Positions 36,301 through 43,739 of a stretch of 64,000 nucleotides of DNA are shown piece by piece (within the stretch, counting starts at the first letter, position 1; each line of letters opens with the position of its first letter). The notes under the pieces were generated by a model. The model did no database searches. It was not told the DNA's origin and worked only from the letters and a program-made list of their open reading frames with translations. The stretch covers positions 1-64,000 of the forward strand of contig NZ_AUFM01000011.1 of assembly GCF_000426505.1 (NCBI RefSeq), given 5' to 3'. This DNA comes from Nisaea denitrificans DSM 18348 (GTDB taxonomy: Bacteria; Pseudomonadota; Alphaproteobacteria; Thalassobaculales; Thalassobaculaceae). The position numbers and the translations under genes are program-made.

Positions 36301-36967
36301 AATTCCGGCGGGCAAGACGGTGGCGCTGGTCGGCACGTCCGGCGCGGGCAAGACGACACTTGCACAGATGCTGATGCGGTTCTGGGATCCGGACGCTGGC
36401 CGCGTGCTGATGGATGGCACGGATCTGAAGGACTACAAGCTGGACGATCTGCGCGGCCGGATAGCGCTGGTGGCGCAGGATACCTACCTGTTCAACGACA
36501 CGCTCCGCGCCAACATCATGCTGGCCCGGCCCGAGGCCAGCGAAGCGGACCTGGAGGCGGCGGTGCGCCATGCATCGCTCGGCGATCTGGTCGATATGCT
36601 GCCGGACGGGCTCGACACCAAGGTCGGCGAACGCGGCACCAGTCTTTCAGGAGGTCAGCGTCAGCGTGTCGCCATCGCGCGGGCTTTCCTGAAGGACGCA
36701 CCGGTGCTGATCCTGGACGAAGCCACCTCTCATCTGGATGCGGCGAACGAGCGGGCTGTTCGGGAAGCGCTGGACCGGCTGCAGAGCGACCGCACCACCA
36801 TCGTCATCGCCCATAGGCTCTCGACTATCCGAAACGCGGACATGATCGCGGTGTTGAGCGAGGGCACGCTGGTTGAAACCGGATCTCACGAGGAATTGGT
36901 GGCGAAGGGCGGGCTCTACGCCCAGCTCGTCTCCCACCAGCTCGCCTCGGCAGTGGCGGCTGAGTAA
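33383..36967 (+). CDS. Fused double ABC exporter (two TMD-NBD half transporters in one chain)
   Basis: A 1194-residue protein with two complete half-exporters in tandem. The first NBD has Walker A GLVGPSGCGKSS (about 368), LSGGQRQR and ILILDEALSAVD; the second has LVGTSGAGKTT (about 983), LSGGQRQR and VLILDEATSHLD. Both keep the catalytic Glu. An Ala/Glu-rich linker (about 565-620) joins them. The order TMD-NBD-TMD-NBD resembles CydDC merged in one chain, though no cydAB is close. ATG 33383 has AAGGG at good spacing. A LysR regulator is divergent. The cargo is unknown. Confidence 0.92.
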   Translation: MHFETRLWQFTEGVRGRISWAILIGLLGVSLGVARLGLLGWLIGRIFSGDALEDLWPSIAGIALVMIARGWVEQWRNMVAHETAAKVQVSLRRKVYDKLASLGPAYVGRERSGAITLALTDAVDRLEVYFGQYLPQLAVSLLAPLLIFAFVAWIDLPVALVMLVFALLAVFAPALWHSSNERSARRRQEAYSSFAAEFLDSLQGLATLKAFGQSKARGDTLEVKAREVFRSTMWVLSGNVLARGITDSSIACGAAAALGLGAWRVTEGQLELTSLLVIMMLGVEVFRPMRELRNVLHEGMVGLSAAKGIYRVLDGKPDVEDAVASSTAPLQASITFEDVGFHYPGAPRTVHDGLSFAVKPGERIGLVGPSGCGKSSVVRLLLRFFDPTEGRILLGGKSLDTLSFEQIRSMISVVNQDTFLFHGTVEENIRMGRPEADHEAVVSSAQAANIHDFIEGLPEGYQTVIGERGIKLSGGQRQRMAIARALLRDTPILILDEALSAVDAENEAVIQDALNRLMKGRTTLVLAHRLSSVIDCDRILVLNEGKVAEEGPHGALMKAGGLYAGLMAEQAREADAAEAAEPLVRDEAAKPAAESLADVPGGAMQAPTEGIIKAEGLTWTQVVTELMKVIMPWKGKLVLTFLFGVLRVLGFIGVGVLSAFVVLALKNGTDFTPYLWGLAVVAPLSGVLHWLESWLAHDMAFRLLAEMRIDTFRKLDALAPAYLVRRRTGDLMTLVTHDIELVEYFFAHTVAPAFVAILVPAGVLVWLGMENPILALTLLPFLVAVGLSPFLMRGRVDTLGSEAREASGELGAFAVDSVQGLGEIVAFQQEGPRGDKLDALGQRHIDLRLPFFRELTAQQSLLEALTGLGGLAVVVVGAWLTASGVIQVAVLPLLTILAMAAFLPVSEIAQIGRQLADTLGSTRRVYALNNEPVPVTDGPGGPDQSGPVSITLEDVDFRYPGQSRRAIRDFSLTIPAGKTVALVGTSGAGKTTLAQMLMRFWDPDAGRVLMDGTDLKDYKLDDLRGRIALVAQDTYLFNDTLRANIMLARPEASEADLEAAVRHASLGDLVDMLPDGLDTKVGERGTSLSGGQRQRVAIARAFLKDAPVLILDEATSHLDAANERAVREALDRLQSDRTTIVIAHRLSTIRNADMIAVLSEGTLVETGSHEELVAKGGLYAQLVSHQLASAVAAE

Positions 36968-36977
36968 AAATATCACC

Positions 36978-37062
36978 GTCATCCCGGCCGGAGAGCCGGG
37001 ACCTAGGTGATCAATGGGCTGGCCCCTGCATCCCTAGGTCCCGGATCAAGTCCGGGATGACG
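36978..37062. repeat. Palindromic intergenic repeat (GTCATCCCGG type)
   Basis: CGTCATCCCGGCCGGAGAGC, continuing CGGGACCTAGG, is mirrored by CCTAGGTCCCGGATCAAGTC, continuing CGGGATGACG. It lies between the exporter stop and the convergent M20 peptidase stop. The outer GTCATCCCGG/CCGGGATGAC ends parallel the repeat at 32.2 kb. It probably folds as a long hairpin and may end transcription from both sides. Confidence 0.8.
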
Positions 37063-37073
37063 AATCATTTTGT

Positions 37074-38231
37074 TTATTCCAGCGTTTCCAGCAGGCGGAC
37101 CCACATTTTCGCGCGGGGTTCGAGGGAGGAGAAATAGATCTTCTCGTCCAGCGTATGGGCGCCTTCACCGTCGGCGCCGAGGCCGTCCAGAGTGGGAACG
37201 CCGAGAGCTGCGGTGAAGTTGCCGTCGCTGCCGCCGCCGGTGGTCTCGGCCGCGACCAGTTCGAACCCGGCCTCGGCCGCGCAGGCCTTGGCATGTTCGA
37301 ACAGCTTCATGCTGGCGTCGGTGGCTTCCATCGGCGGGCGGTTCATGCCGCCGATGACCTCGACAGTGACGTCCGGGTTCTGGGCCGTCAGGCCGAGGAT
37401 TTTGGCGGTCATCTCTTCGCCATCTTCCTTCGTGAGGACCCGGAGATCGATTTCAGCCACCACATCCCGGGCCACCACATTGACGGCGGTGCCGCCGCTG
37501 ATGATACCGACATTGGTGGTCACGCCGCGCTCAAGGTCCACCAACGCATCAATAGCCTTGATCTGGTTGGCAAGCTCACTGATGGCACTGCGGCCGTCCT
37601 GATACCTGGCTCCGGCATGGGCCGGCCGGCCGGTGATGGTCATGGTGAAACGGCCGACGCCCTTGCGCGCGATCACAACCTTGCCGCCATCGCGGGCCGG
37701 CTCGGTGACCAGCACATATTTCGCCTTCCGCGCCTCTTCCTCGATGAATTGCTGGGACATCGGGCTGCCGACCTCTTCCTCGGAGACATAGAGGAAGGTC
37801 ACCGGCAGGCTGGTCTTCCGGCCGAGGCGTTGCAGGTGGCGGTAGGCGTAGTAGGGCAGGTAGGCACCCGCCTTCATGTCGTAGATGCCGGGGCCATAGA
37901 CCTCGTCGCCTTCTCGGCGGATTTTCAGCGCGCCATCCTTCACACCGATCGGGTGCACCGTGTCGATATGGCAGAGGACCAGGATGCCTTTTTCGCCACT
38001 CGCATTCTCGGTCCGCGCCCGGATGATATCGCCGAAACCGTCCCGCCCCGGTGTGCGCTCGATGGCAAGTCCAAGGCCGTCATAGAGCCCCTGTACCTTG
38101 TCGGCGACCTTGTTGACTGCGTCCTTGTCTGTGGTCGGGCTTTCCGCCTCGACCCAGTCCAGGATGCCTTCGAGGATTTCTTCGGGTTCGATCTTTGGAG
38201 TGTTCGACTGCTGAGCGGAGTCCGGGCTCAT
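37074..38231 (-). CDS. M20-family metallopeptidase (glutamate carboxypeptidase-like)
   Basis: A 385-residue zinc peptidase of the CPG2/ArgE type. Metal ligands and catalytic groups are in LVLCHIDTVHP (His, Asp), GIYDMKAGAYL (Asp), FLYVSEEEVGSPMS (catalytic Glu pair) and VTEPARDG, with the dimerisation insert around VGRFTMTITGRPAHAGARYQ. No signal peptide is seen, so it is probably cytosolic. ATG 38231 is chosen over a start 44 codons upstream because the leader is non-homologous. It may hydrolyse N-acylated glutamate or peptides. Confidence 0.91.
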   Translation of the reverse strand: MSPDSAQQSNTPKIEPEEILEGILDWVEAESPTTDKDAVNKVADKVQGLYDGLGLAIERTPGRDGFGDIIRARTENASGEKGILVLCHIDTVHPIGVKDGALKIRREGDEVYGPGIYDMKAGAYLPYYAYRHLQRLGRKTSLPVTFLYVSEEEVGSPMSQQFIEEEARKAKYVLVTEPARDGGKVVIARKGVGRFTMTITGRPAHAGARYQDGRSAISELANQIKAIDALVDLERGVTTNVGIISGGTAVNVVARDVVAEIDLRVLTKEDGEEMTAKILGLTAQNPDVTVEVIGGMNRPPMEATDASMKLFEHAKACAAEAGFELVAAETTGGGSDGNFTAALGVPTLDGLGADGEGAHTLDEKIYFSSLEPRAKMWVRLLETLE

Positions 38232-38266
38232 CTGGGCGTGGCCTTTCGCGGTTGGTTTGGTCGTCG

Positions 38267-40093
38267 TCAGGTTGGTTTGTGCGCTGTGTCTTCCGGCGGG
38301 AGACGCCGGAACGTGACGGGATCCTTGAAACCCCTTATAGCGCGGCGATCCTGTTCCAACCAATGCGTTTTGAGAACTTCCGCCGCCGCCGGATCGCTGG
38401 CGATAGCCTCACTGATGACGATTTCTCCCGCTCCGGCCTCACCCTGCAGGCGGGCGGCCATGTTCACGGTGCTGCCGAAGTAATCGAGCCGCCCGTTCAG
38501 GGTGACGGCGATGCAGGGACCCGTATGCAGTCCGAGTTTCAGGCCGATCGGAGTGGCGGGATGTTGCTGGTTGAATTCCAGCACATGGCTGCGGATATCG
38601 AGCGTGGCGCGCAGTCCGTTCTCCGGCTCGGCGAAGGAGGCCATCACCGCGTCGCCGATTGTCTTCACCACCCCGCCGTCATGCTCGCGCACGATGCGGG
38701 ATAGGAAATCGAAATGCTCGCGCACGAGCCCGTAGGCCGGCGCATCGCCGATCTTCTCGTAGAGTGCCGTTGAGCCGCTGAGATCGGTGAACATCAGCGT
38801 GATATGGGCAATGCCGACCTCGTCGCCGCCACGCAACACGTCCTCGGCAAAGAGATGGCGGAAGGCCTGCATGGTGGTGACACGATGGGCCGTGAGCGCG
38901 TCCTCGGCCCAGTCCCGCGCCTCGACGATGACGACCCGGGGACGTTGGCAGCGGTTCTTCAGCATGATCGCCGCGTCAGCCGCTCCGTCTGTCTCCGATG
39001 CGATATCCTCTTCCTCGACCGCTACGGAGGGGAAGCCGCCACCCGAAAAATCGAGAATCCGCTCCGGCCCGGGCTCCAGTGTCCGTATCCGGTAAGAGCC
39101 CGGTGCGAGCTCGGTCTCGACGCTCTCGCTTTCGCCCGGTGCGATCCTTACCTGCAGGCGGACATGGGGTGTCGACATCGGGCCGAAGAGACAGAATTCG
39201 CCGTGCACCACCTTGCGGATGCTGGCCGCCGGCTGGAAGGTCAGCTCGACATTGCGGGCGAAATCCCTGTCGTAGCTGACGTTGCAGGATGGACAGTGCG
39301 CGCCCTGCGGCAGCGCTTCGAGCGAGGATTCGGAAATCTTGGCGCCTTTGCAGCGTGGACAGAGCAGGTCCCAGCGGCTTTCCAGAAGCCCGTCCTTCAC
39401 AGCTTGCAGGCACAACTCGATGACATGCCGTTCGTCCTGCTCCCACTGCCGGGCGAGGCGCAGGGGGCGGATATGCATCAGGTCGACTTCCTGAGCGGAA
39501 AGCAGCCAGTCCGCGAGCTTGCGCCCTAGGCCGTGGCCGTAGTGCGAGACGTCGAGACGGGTGAGCACACTCTCGAGGCGCTTGCTGTGCGCTTCGTCCA
39601 GTTCCATCGGTTCTGTCGGGTAGGGTGTCTCGATTTGCTCCTTTGCCCATTCCTCGATCCGGTTGGCTATGAGGATGAAGTTCCGTTCGTTTACCGGAAA
39701 GATGACGTTATGGGCGAGGATGCGGCCGATCAGGTTCCGCGGCTCTATATCGGTGCGGTAATGCACCATACAGCCTTCGCCGTTCGGGACGTCCTCGAAA
39801 CGGACATGAACGTTGAGCTGTTTAAGCGGGCCCTTGAGGAAGAGACGGCGGTGCCGGAACCAGTTGCCGGTCGACCATTCCTGCGGGATGTCTTCCCAAT
39901 TCAAGGTAAGGAAGCCGATCCTGGCGGTGGCGTAGAACCGGACGCTGCCGTCCGGCTGCGGCTCTTCGCGGATATCATGTTTTGGCAGGCCGACAGATTC
40001 GTTATAGCGAGCCGTGTCAGCCAGAGCTTCCCAGACCCGGGCTCGGGGAGCCTCGAGGTGGCGGACGAACTCTCGCGACAACATCCCGCTCAC
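38267..40093 (-). CDS. Adenylate cyclase with SRPBCC and zinc-ribbon N-terminus
   Basis: A 608-residue cytosolic protein. Residues about 5-155 form an SRPBCC (START-like) ligand pocket (VRHLEAPRARVWEALADTAR). A zinc ribbon has Cys 245/248/267/270 (CPRC...CPSC), followed by a DUF5939-like beta domain. The class III cyclase domain is at about 428-600: metal Asp 437 (MFTDLSGST) and 481 (TIGDAVMASF), adenine Lys 477, and DYFGSTVNMAAR with the adenine Asp, so ATP is the likely substrate. GTG 40093 overlaps the DUF455 stop (GTGA); ATG 40084 is an alternative. The ligand that drives the SRPBCC domain is unknown. Confidence 0.88.
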   Translation of the reverse strand: MSGMLSREFVRHLEAPRARVWEALADTARYNESVGLPKHDIREEPQPDGSVRFYATARIGFLTLNWEDIPQEWSTGNWFRHRRLFLKGPLKQLNVHVRFEDVPNGEGCMVHYRTDIEPRNLIGRILAHNVIFPVNERNFILIANRIEEWAKEQIETPYPTEPMELDEAHSKRLESVLTRLDVSHYGHGLGRKLADWLLSAQEVDLMHIRPLRLARQWEQDERHVIELCLQAVKDGLLESRWDLLCPRCKGAKISESSLEALPQGAHCPSCNVSYDRDFARNVELTFQPAASIRKVVHGEFCLFGPMSTPHVRLQVRIAPGESESVETELAPGSYRIRTLEPGPERILDFSGGGFPSVAVEEEDIASETDGAADAAIMLKNRCQRPRVVIVEARDWAEDALTAHRVTTMQAFRHLFAEDVLRGGDEVGIAHITLMFTDLSGSTALYEKIGDAPAYGLVREHFDFLSRIVREHDGGVVKTIGDAVMASFAEPENGLRATLDIRSHVLEFNQQHPATPIGLKLGLHTGPCIAVTLNGRLDYFGSTVNMAARLQGEAGAGEIVISEAIASDPAAAEVLKTHWLEQDRRAIRGFKDPVTFRRLPPEDTAHKPT

Positions 40094-40971
40094 GGTGATT
40101 TGCCTTCGTCCACCTTCCGGGAGGCCAGAAACTCCTCGCCGAGCGGGACATAGAAGGCCGCTGCGAAACCGGCCAATTCGCGGGCCGGAATATTGAAGGG
40201 CGGTTTCACGCCGCCGCGAAAATGGGTGCGCACCAGATGCTGCCAGGTTTCGATCCGGGGCTTCCCCTCCCGGTCGCAGACATGATCGAACCAGCGCTTG
40301 CCGACGGCGACATGGGTGATCTCGTCATCGAAGATGATCTGCAGGATGGCCGAACTTGCCTCGTCTCCGACCTCGCGCATCTTGGTGACCATCGCCGGGG
40401 TGACGTCGAGGCCCCGCGCTTCCAGCACCAGCGGCACGATGGAAAGTCGGGCCAGCAGATCGTGCGCGGTCTCTGTCGCCGCGCCCCAGAGCCCGTCATG
40501 GGCGTTCAGGGCGCCATAATGGGAGCCAAGCCCTTCCAGCCGGTCGGCGATCAGAAGGAAATGCTTCGACTCATCGTCGGCGACCTTCATCCAGTCTGTA
40601 TAGAAGCCTACGGGGAGATCGTGACCGGTATAGCGGGCGATGATGTCCCAGGAGAGGTCGATGGCGTTGAGCTCGATATGAGCCAGCGCGTGCAGCAGGG
40701 CGATCCGGCCGGCGGGAGCTGCGGTGATCTTGCGTTTCGGCACCTCACGTGGCGGCCGCAGGGCGGGAAGGGGCGGTCGAGCCGGGCGGTCCGGCGGTGC
40801 CGCTTTGCCGATGTCACTGATGGTTCCGTCTTTCCAGGCTGCGACCACGGCCTGGCCGAGCGTTGCCTTCTCTCGGGTGTCGCCGGTTTCAAGCACGGCG
40901 ACGGCGGCTTCGGCCAAACTCTGGAACTGTTTCACGCGGGACATGCCGATCCGGTCACTTTCACGATCCAT
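40090..40971 (-). CDS. DUF455 ferritin-like protein
   Basis: A 293-residue COG2833/DUF455 protein, predicted all-helical and ferritin-like. Carboxylate/His pairs suited to a diiron site are AHIELNAIDLSW, VADDESKHFLLI, LEARGLDVTP and FDDEITHVAVGKRWFDHV. A Pro-rich linker lies at about 60-90. The first Met is used; an ATG nine codons in is also possible. It is translationally coupled to the cyclase downstream (GTGA overlap). The enzyme activity is unknown; homology to MiaE-type diiron proteins is a family-level expectation. Confidence 0.88.
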   Translation of the reverse strand: MDRESDRIGMSRVKQFQSLAEAAVAVLETGDTREKATLGQAVVAAWKDGTISDIGKAAPPDRPARPPLPALRPPREVPKRKITAAPAGRIALLHALAHIELNAIDLSWDIIARYTGHDLPVGFYTDWMKVADDESKHFLLIADRLEGLGSHYGALNAHDGLWGAATETAHDLLARLSIVPLVLEARGLDVTPAMVTKMREVGDEASSAILQIIFDDEITHVAVGKRWFDHVCDREGKPRIETWQHLVRTHFRGGVKPPFNIPARELAGFAAAFYVPLGEEFLASRKVDEGKSP

Positions 40972-41076
40972 TTCGATGGTTGTACGCGCGCGGTGTCCGG
41001 TTGGTCCACTTTTGGCGGCGTTGCAGGTACGCAGGGCGGCGGCCTATAACCGGATCTTGATCACGGAGCGATGACC

Positions 41077-41526
41077 ATGATAGCGACTACCCTGTTTTCA
41101 GAGCGCGGCGGCAAGGCAGATCTTGAGGAAGGCTCGACCTTCCAGCCGAAATTCGACGCGGACGGCCTGATCCCCTGCATCACCCAGCATGCGGAGACAG
41201 GCGAGGTGCTGATGTTCGCCTTCATGAACCGGGAGGCGCTGACGAAGACGCTGGAGCTGGGCGAAGCCGTTTACTGGAGCCGCTCCCGGTCTGAGATCTG
41301 GCACAAGGGCGCGACAAGCGGGCATGTCCAGAAGGTGGTCGAGCTTCGGGTTGATTGCGATCAGGACGTGGTGCTGCTGAGAGTTCTTTCCGGTCCAGCC
41401 TGCCATGTCGGCTACGATAGCTGCTTTTACCGGGGTGCCCGGATCGAGAATGGCAAGGCCGTGCTCAATGTCGTCAAGGACGGCAAGACCTACGATCCGG
41501 ATGCGGTCTATGGCAAGAGGGGGTAG
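41077..41526 (+). CDS. hisI: Phosphoribosyl-AMP cyclohydrolase
   Basis: A 149-residue HisI, step 3 of histidine synthesis, opening the purine ring of PR-AMP. Key parts are [20 protein letters not shown], the metal-binding DCDQD (93-97), and [11 protein letters not shown] (Cys 109, 116). ATG 41077 has GGAG eight bases upstream; ATG 41071 is too close to it. No other his gene is adjacent. A cytidine deaminase gene follows after 5 nt. Confidence 0.96.
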   Translation: MIATTLFSERGGKADLEEGSTFQPKFDADGLIPCITQHAETGEVLMFAFMNREALTKTLELGEAVYWSRSRSEIWHKGATSGHVQKVVELRVDCDQDVVLLRVLSGPACHVGYDSCFYRGARIENGKAVLNVVKDGKTYDPDAVYGKRG

Positions 41527-41531
41527 ACCGC

Positions 41532-42083
41532 ATGGCTGAAATCGAAATTGTCCTGCCAGCAATCGAGGCCGCCGATACGGTGGTCGAGACCGATGCCGGG
41601 CGGTTCCGTGTGATCGGCCAGCACATTCCGGAAAAGCGGGTGATGGTGGACCCGGCAATATTGCGGGATCTCGTCAAGGCTGCCCGTGCGGCGGCAAAGA
41701 ACGCGCACGTACCCTATTCGCACTTCCATGTCGGTGCCGCCGTCATCATGGCGGACGACCCGGAAGGCTCCGTCATCACCGGAGCCAATATCGAGAATGC
41801 CTCCTACGGCGCCACAATCTGCGGAGAGCGTAACGCGCTGCATGCCGCCGCTGGCAAAGGGTTCCGCCGGATCAAATTCCTCGCCTTGTCGACGGCGGAC
41901 AGCCTAGACGGCCCGCTCCCGGACCGCTCACCCTGCGGCATCTGCCGTCAGGTCATACGGGAATTCATCGAACGCGATGAGGCGCAGGACGCTGCTCTGA
42001 TTCTGATGGATACAGGCGATGCGGATCTCACCGCCGACATTCTCGATATCGATCGGCTGCTGCCCTACGGATTCCGGCTTTAG
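41532..42083 (+). CDS. cdd: Cytidine deaminase with N-terminal extension
   Basis: A 183-residue zinc deaminase for (deoxy)cytidine salvage. The active site is NIENASYGATICGERNA (Cys 97, proton-shuttling Glu 99) and SPCGICRQ (Cys 135, 138). About 40 residues precede the usual start of the domain (near PAILRDLVKAARAA) and are not part of standard 130-residue tetrameric enzymes. It is probably cotranscribed with hisI. It converges on flagellin 20 nt away. Confidence 0.93.
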   Translation: MAEIEIVLPAIEAADTVVETDAGRFRVIGQHIPEKRVMVDPAILRDLVKAARAAAKNAHVPYSHFHVGAAVIMADDPEGSVITGANIENASYGATICGERNALHAAAGKGFRRIKFLALSTADSLDGPLPDRSPCGICRQVIREFIERDEAQDAALILMDTGDADLTADILDIDRLLPYGFRL

Positions 42084-42103
42084 GTCCTTGCCGGACACCG
42101 ACT

Positions 42104-42946
42104 CTACTGGAAGAGACCAAGCAGGGTTTGCGGTCGCTGATTGGCGAGGCTTAGTGTCTGGACTGCGAGTTGCTCCTGCACCTGGAAACTTGTCAGGCGC
42201 GCGCTTTCCCGGGCCAGATCTGCATCGACGATATTGCCGAGACCTTCCTCCACTGCGTCGCGCTGACTTTCCAGGAATTCGGTCTGCAGTTCGAGTGCGC
42301 GCATGTCGGCCCCCAGCTCACCAAGAGCCTCACCGATCCTCTCCATTTCCTCTTCCCAGATGTCCAGGGCGTCGAGGGCATTTGCCGACGTGCTGACATC
42401 TTCGTTGTTGAGGCGGGCGTAGCTAAAATCGAGATGATGGCCCCGGACGGTCAGCGTACCGCCGTTGATATTTGAGAGAACGTTGATGTTGTTCGGAGTG
42501 CCGAGGGCGAGGTTAAAGGCAATGGCATTTTCAACGACGACGTTCTCACCATTAAAAGACGAATTTTCCAGGATCTGGCGGAACTGCGCGACCAATTCGT
42601 CATAATCGTTCTGAAGAATTTGCTGCTGCTGAGCGGTGTTGGCCGGATTGGCGGCTTCGGTGATTTTCTTCCGGATGTCCGCCATTAGGTCCGACACGGC
42701 TGTCGCGCCGGCTATACCCACTTTGGCGACGCCTTTGGCGTTATTCAGACCCTTGATGACGGCATCGATTGCCCTGATCTCGGTCCTGACACCTTGTGCA
42801 ATGGCGAAGTTCGATGCGTCCGCAACCGCACCCGTGACGCGCAAACCCGTTGATACCCGGTTTTGCACCGTACTGAGGGAGCGCTGGATCGCCCCAAAGT
42901 TTCTGAGGGCGGTCAGGCTCGAAGGATTGGTCAATATCGAGGTCAT
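42104..42946 (-). CDS. Flagellin
   Basis: A 280-residue flagellin, the filament subunit. The N-terminal D0/D1 helix is MTSILTNPSSLTALRNFGAI, then QRSLSTVQNRVSTGLRV. The C-terminal D1/D0 helices read ESARLTSFQVQEQLAVQTLS, then LANQRPQTLLGLFQ. The variable middle is short (about 45 residues). ATG 42946 is favoured over GTG 42955 by N-terminal homology. It stands alone, away from other flagellar genes; a possible second flagellin begins at the right edge. No sigma-28 promoter is obvious upstream. Confidence 0.95.
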   Translation of the reverse strand: MTSILTNPSSLTALRNFGAIQRSLSTVQNRVSTGLRVTGAVADASNFAIAQGVRTEIRAIDAVIKGLNNAKGVAKVGIAGATAVSDLMADIRKKITEAANPANTAQQQQILQNDYDELVAQFRQILENSSFNGENVVVENAIAFNLALGTPNNINVLSNINGGTLTVRGHHLDFSYARLNNEDVSTSANALDALDIWEEEMERIGEALGELGADMRALELQTEFLESQRDAVEEGLGNIVDADLARESARLTSFQVQEQLAVQTLSLANQRPQTLLGLFQ

Positions 42947-43109
42947 TCTGACCACGCTTTCGCAATTTCAAACTGTGAAAGGTGGTTAATATATCATATT
43001 TTACATAATTGCAAGAATAGTTACGGCTGTGTGTTTTTTGACTGTGCCAAATCAGCCTCGTCTTTGCGGGGCGACGCTAAGGACTTCAAAACAAAACAAT
43101 CTGTCCAGA

Positions 43110-43144
43110 CCTCGCATCCAACAGGGAAAACGCTGGATGCGAGG
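43110..43144 (-). terminator. Stem-loop between flagellin promoter region and bcp
   Basis: CCTCGCATCCA and TGGATGCGAGG form an 11-bp perfect stem with a 13-nt loop downstream of bcp (read on the minus strand). The T-rich TTGTTTTGTTTTG begins 13 nt beyond, so terminator function for bcp is possible but not textbook. Confidence 0.5.
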
Positions 43145-43192
43145 CCGGATTAAAGTCGGTTGGTTAACGAACCGGCTGCTTCCAGGCTGAGA

Positions 43193-43654
<462 letters not shown>

Positions 43655-43739
43655 GAAAACTCTCCAGGAAACAGAAATTCAGGAAGGATGGATTTTTAAA
43701 TGGCGCTGTGCGCGCTTTGGTCAAGCAACTCCGAGGACC

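Noticed and set aside
37155-38483. Open frame of about 440 codons opposite the M20 peptidase
   Set aside because: The peptidase frame holds all metal ligands, and the opposite frame has no family features.
43031-43050. Sigma-54-like TTGGCAC element upstream of flagellin
   Set aside because: The -24 part is fair, but the required GC at -12 is missing and replaced by an A run.
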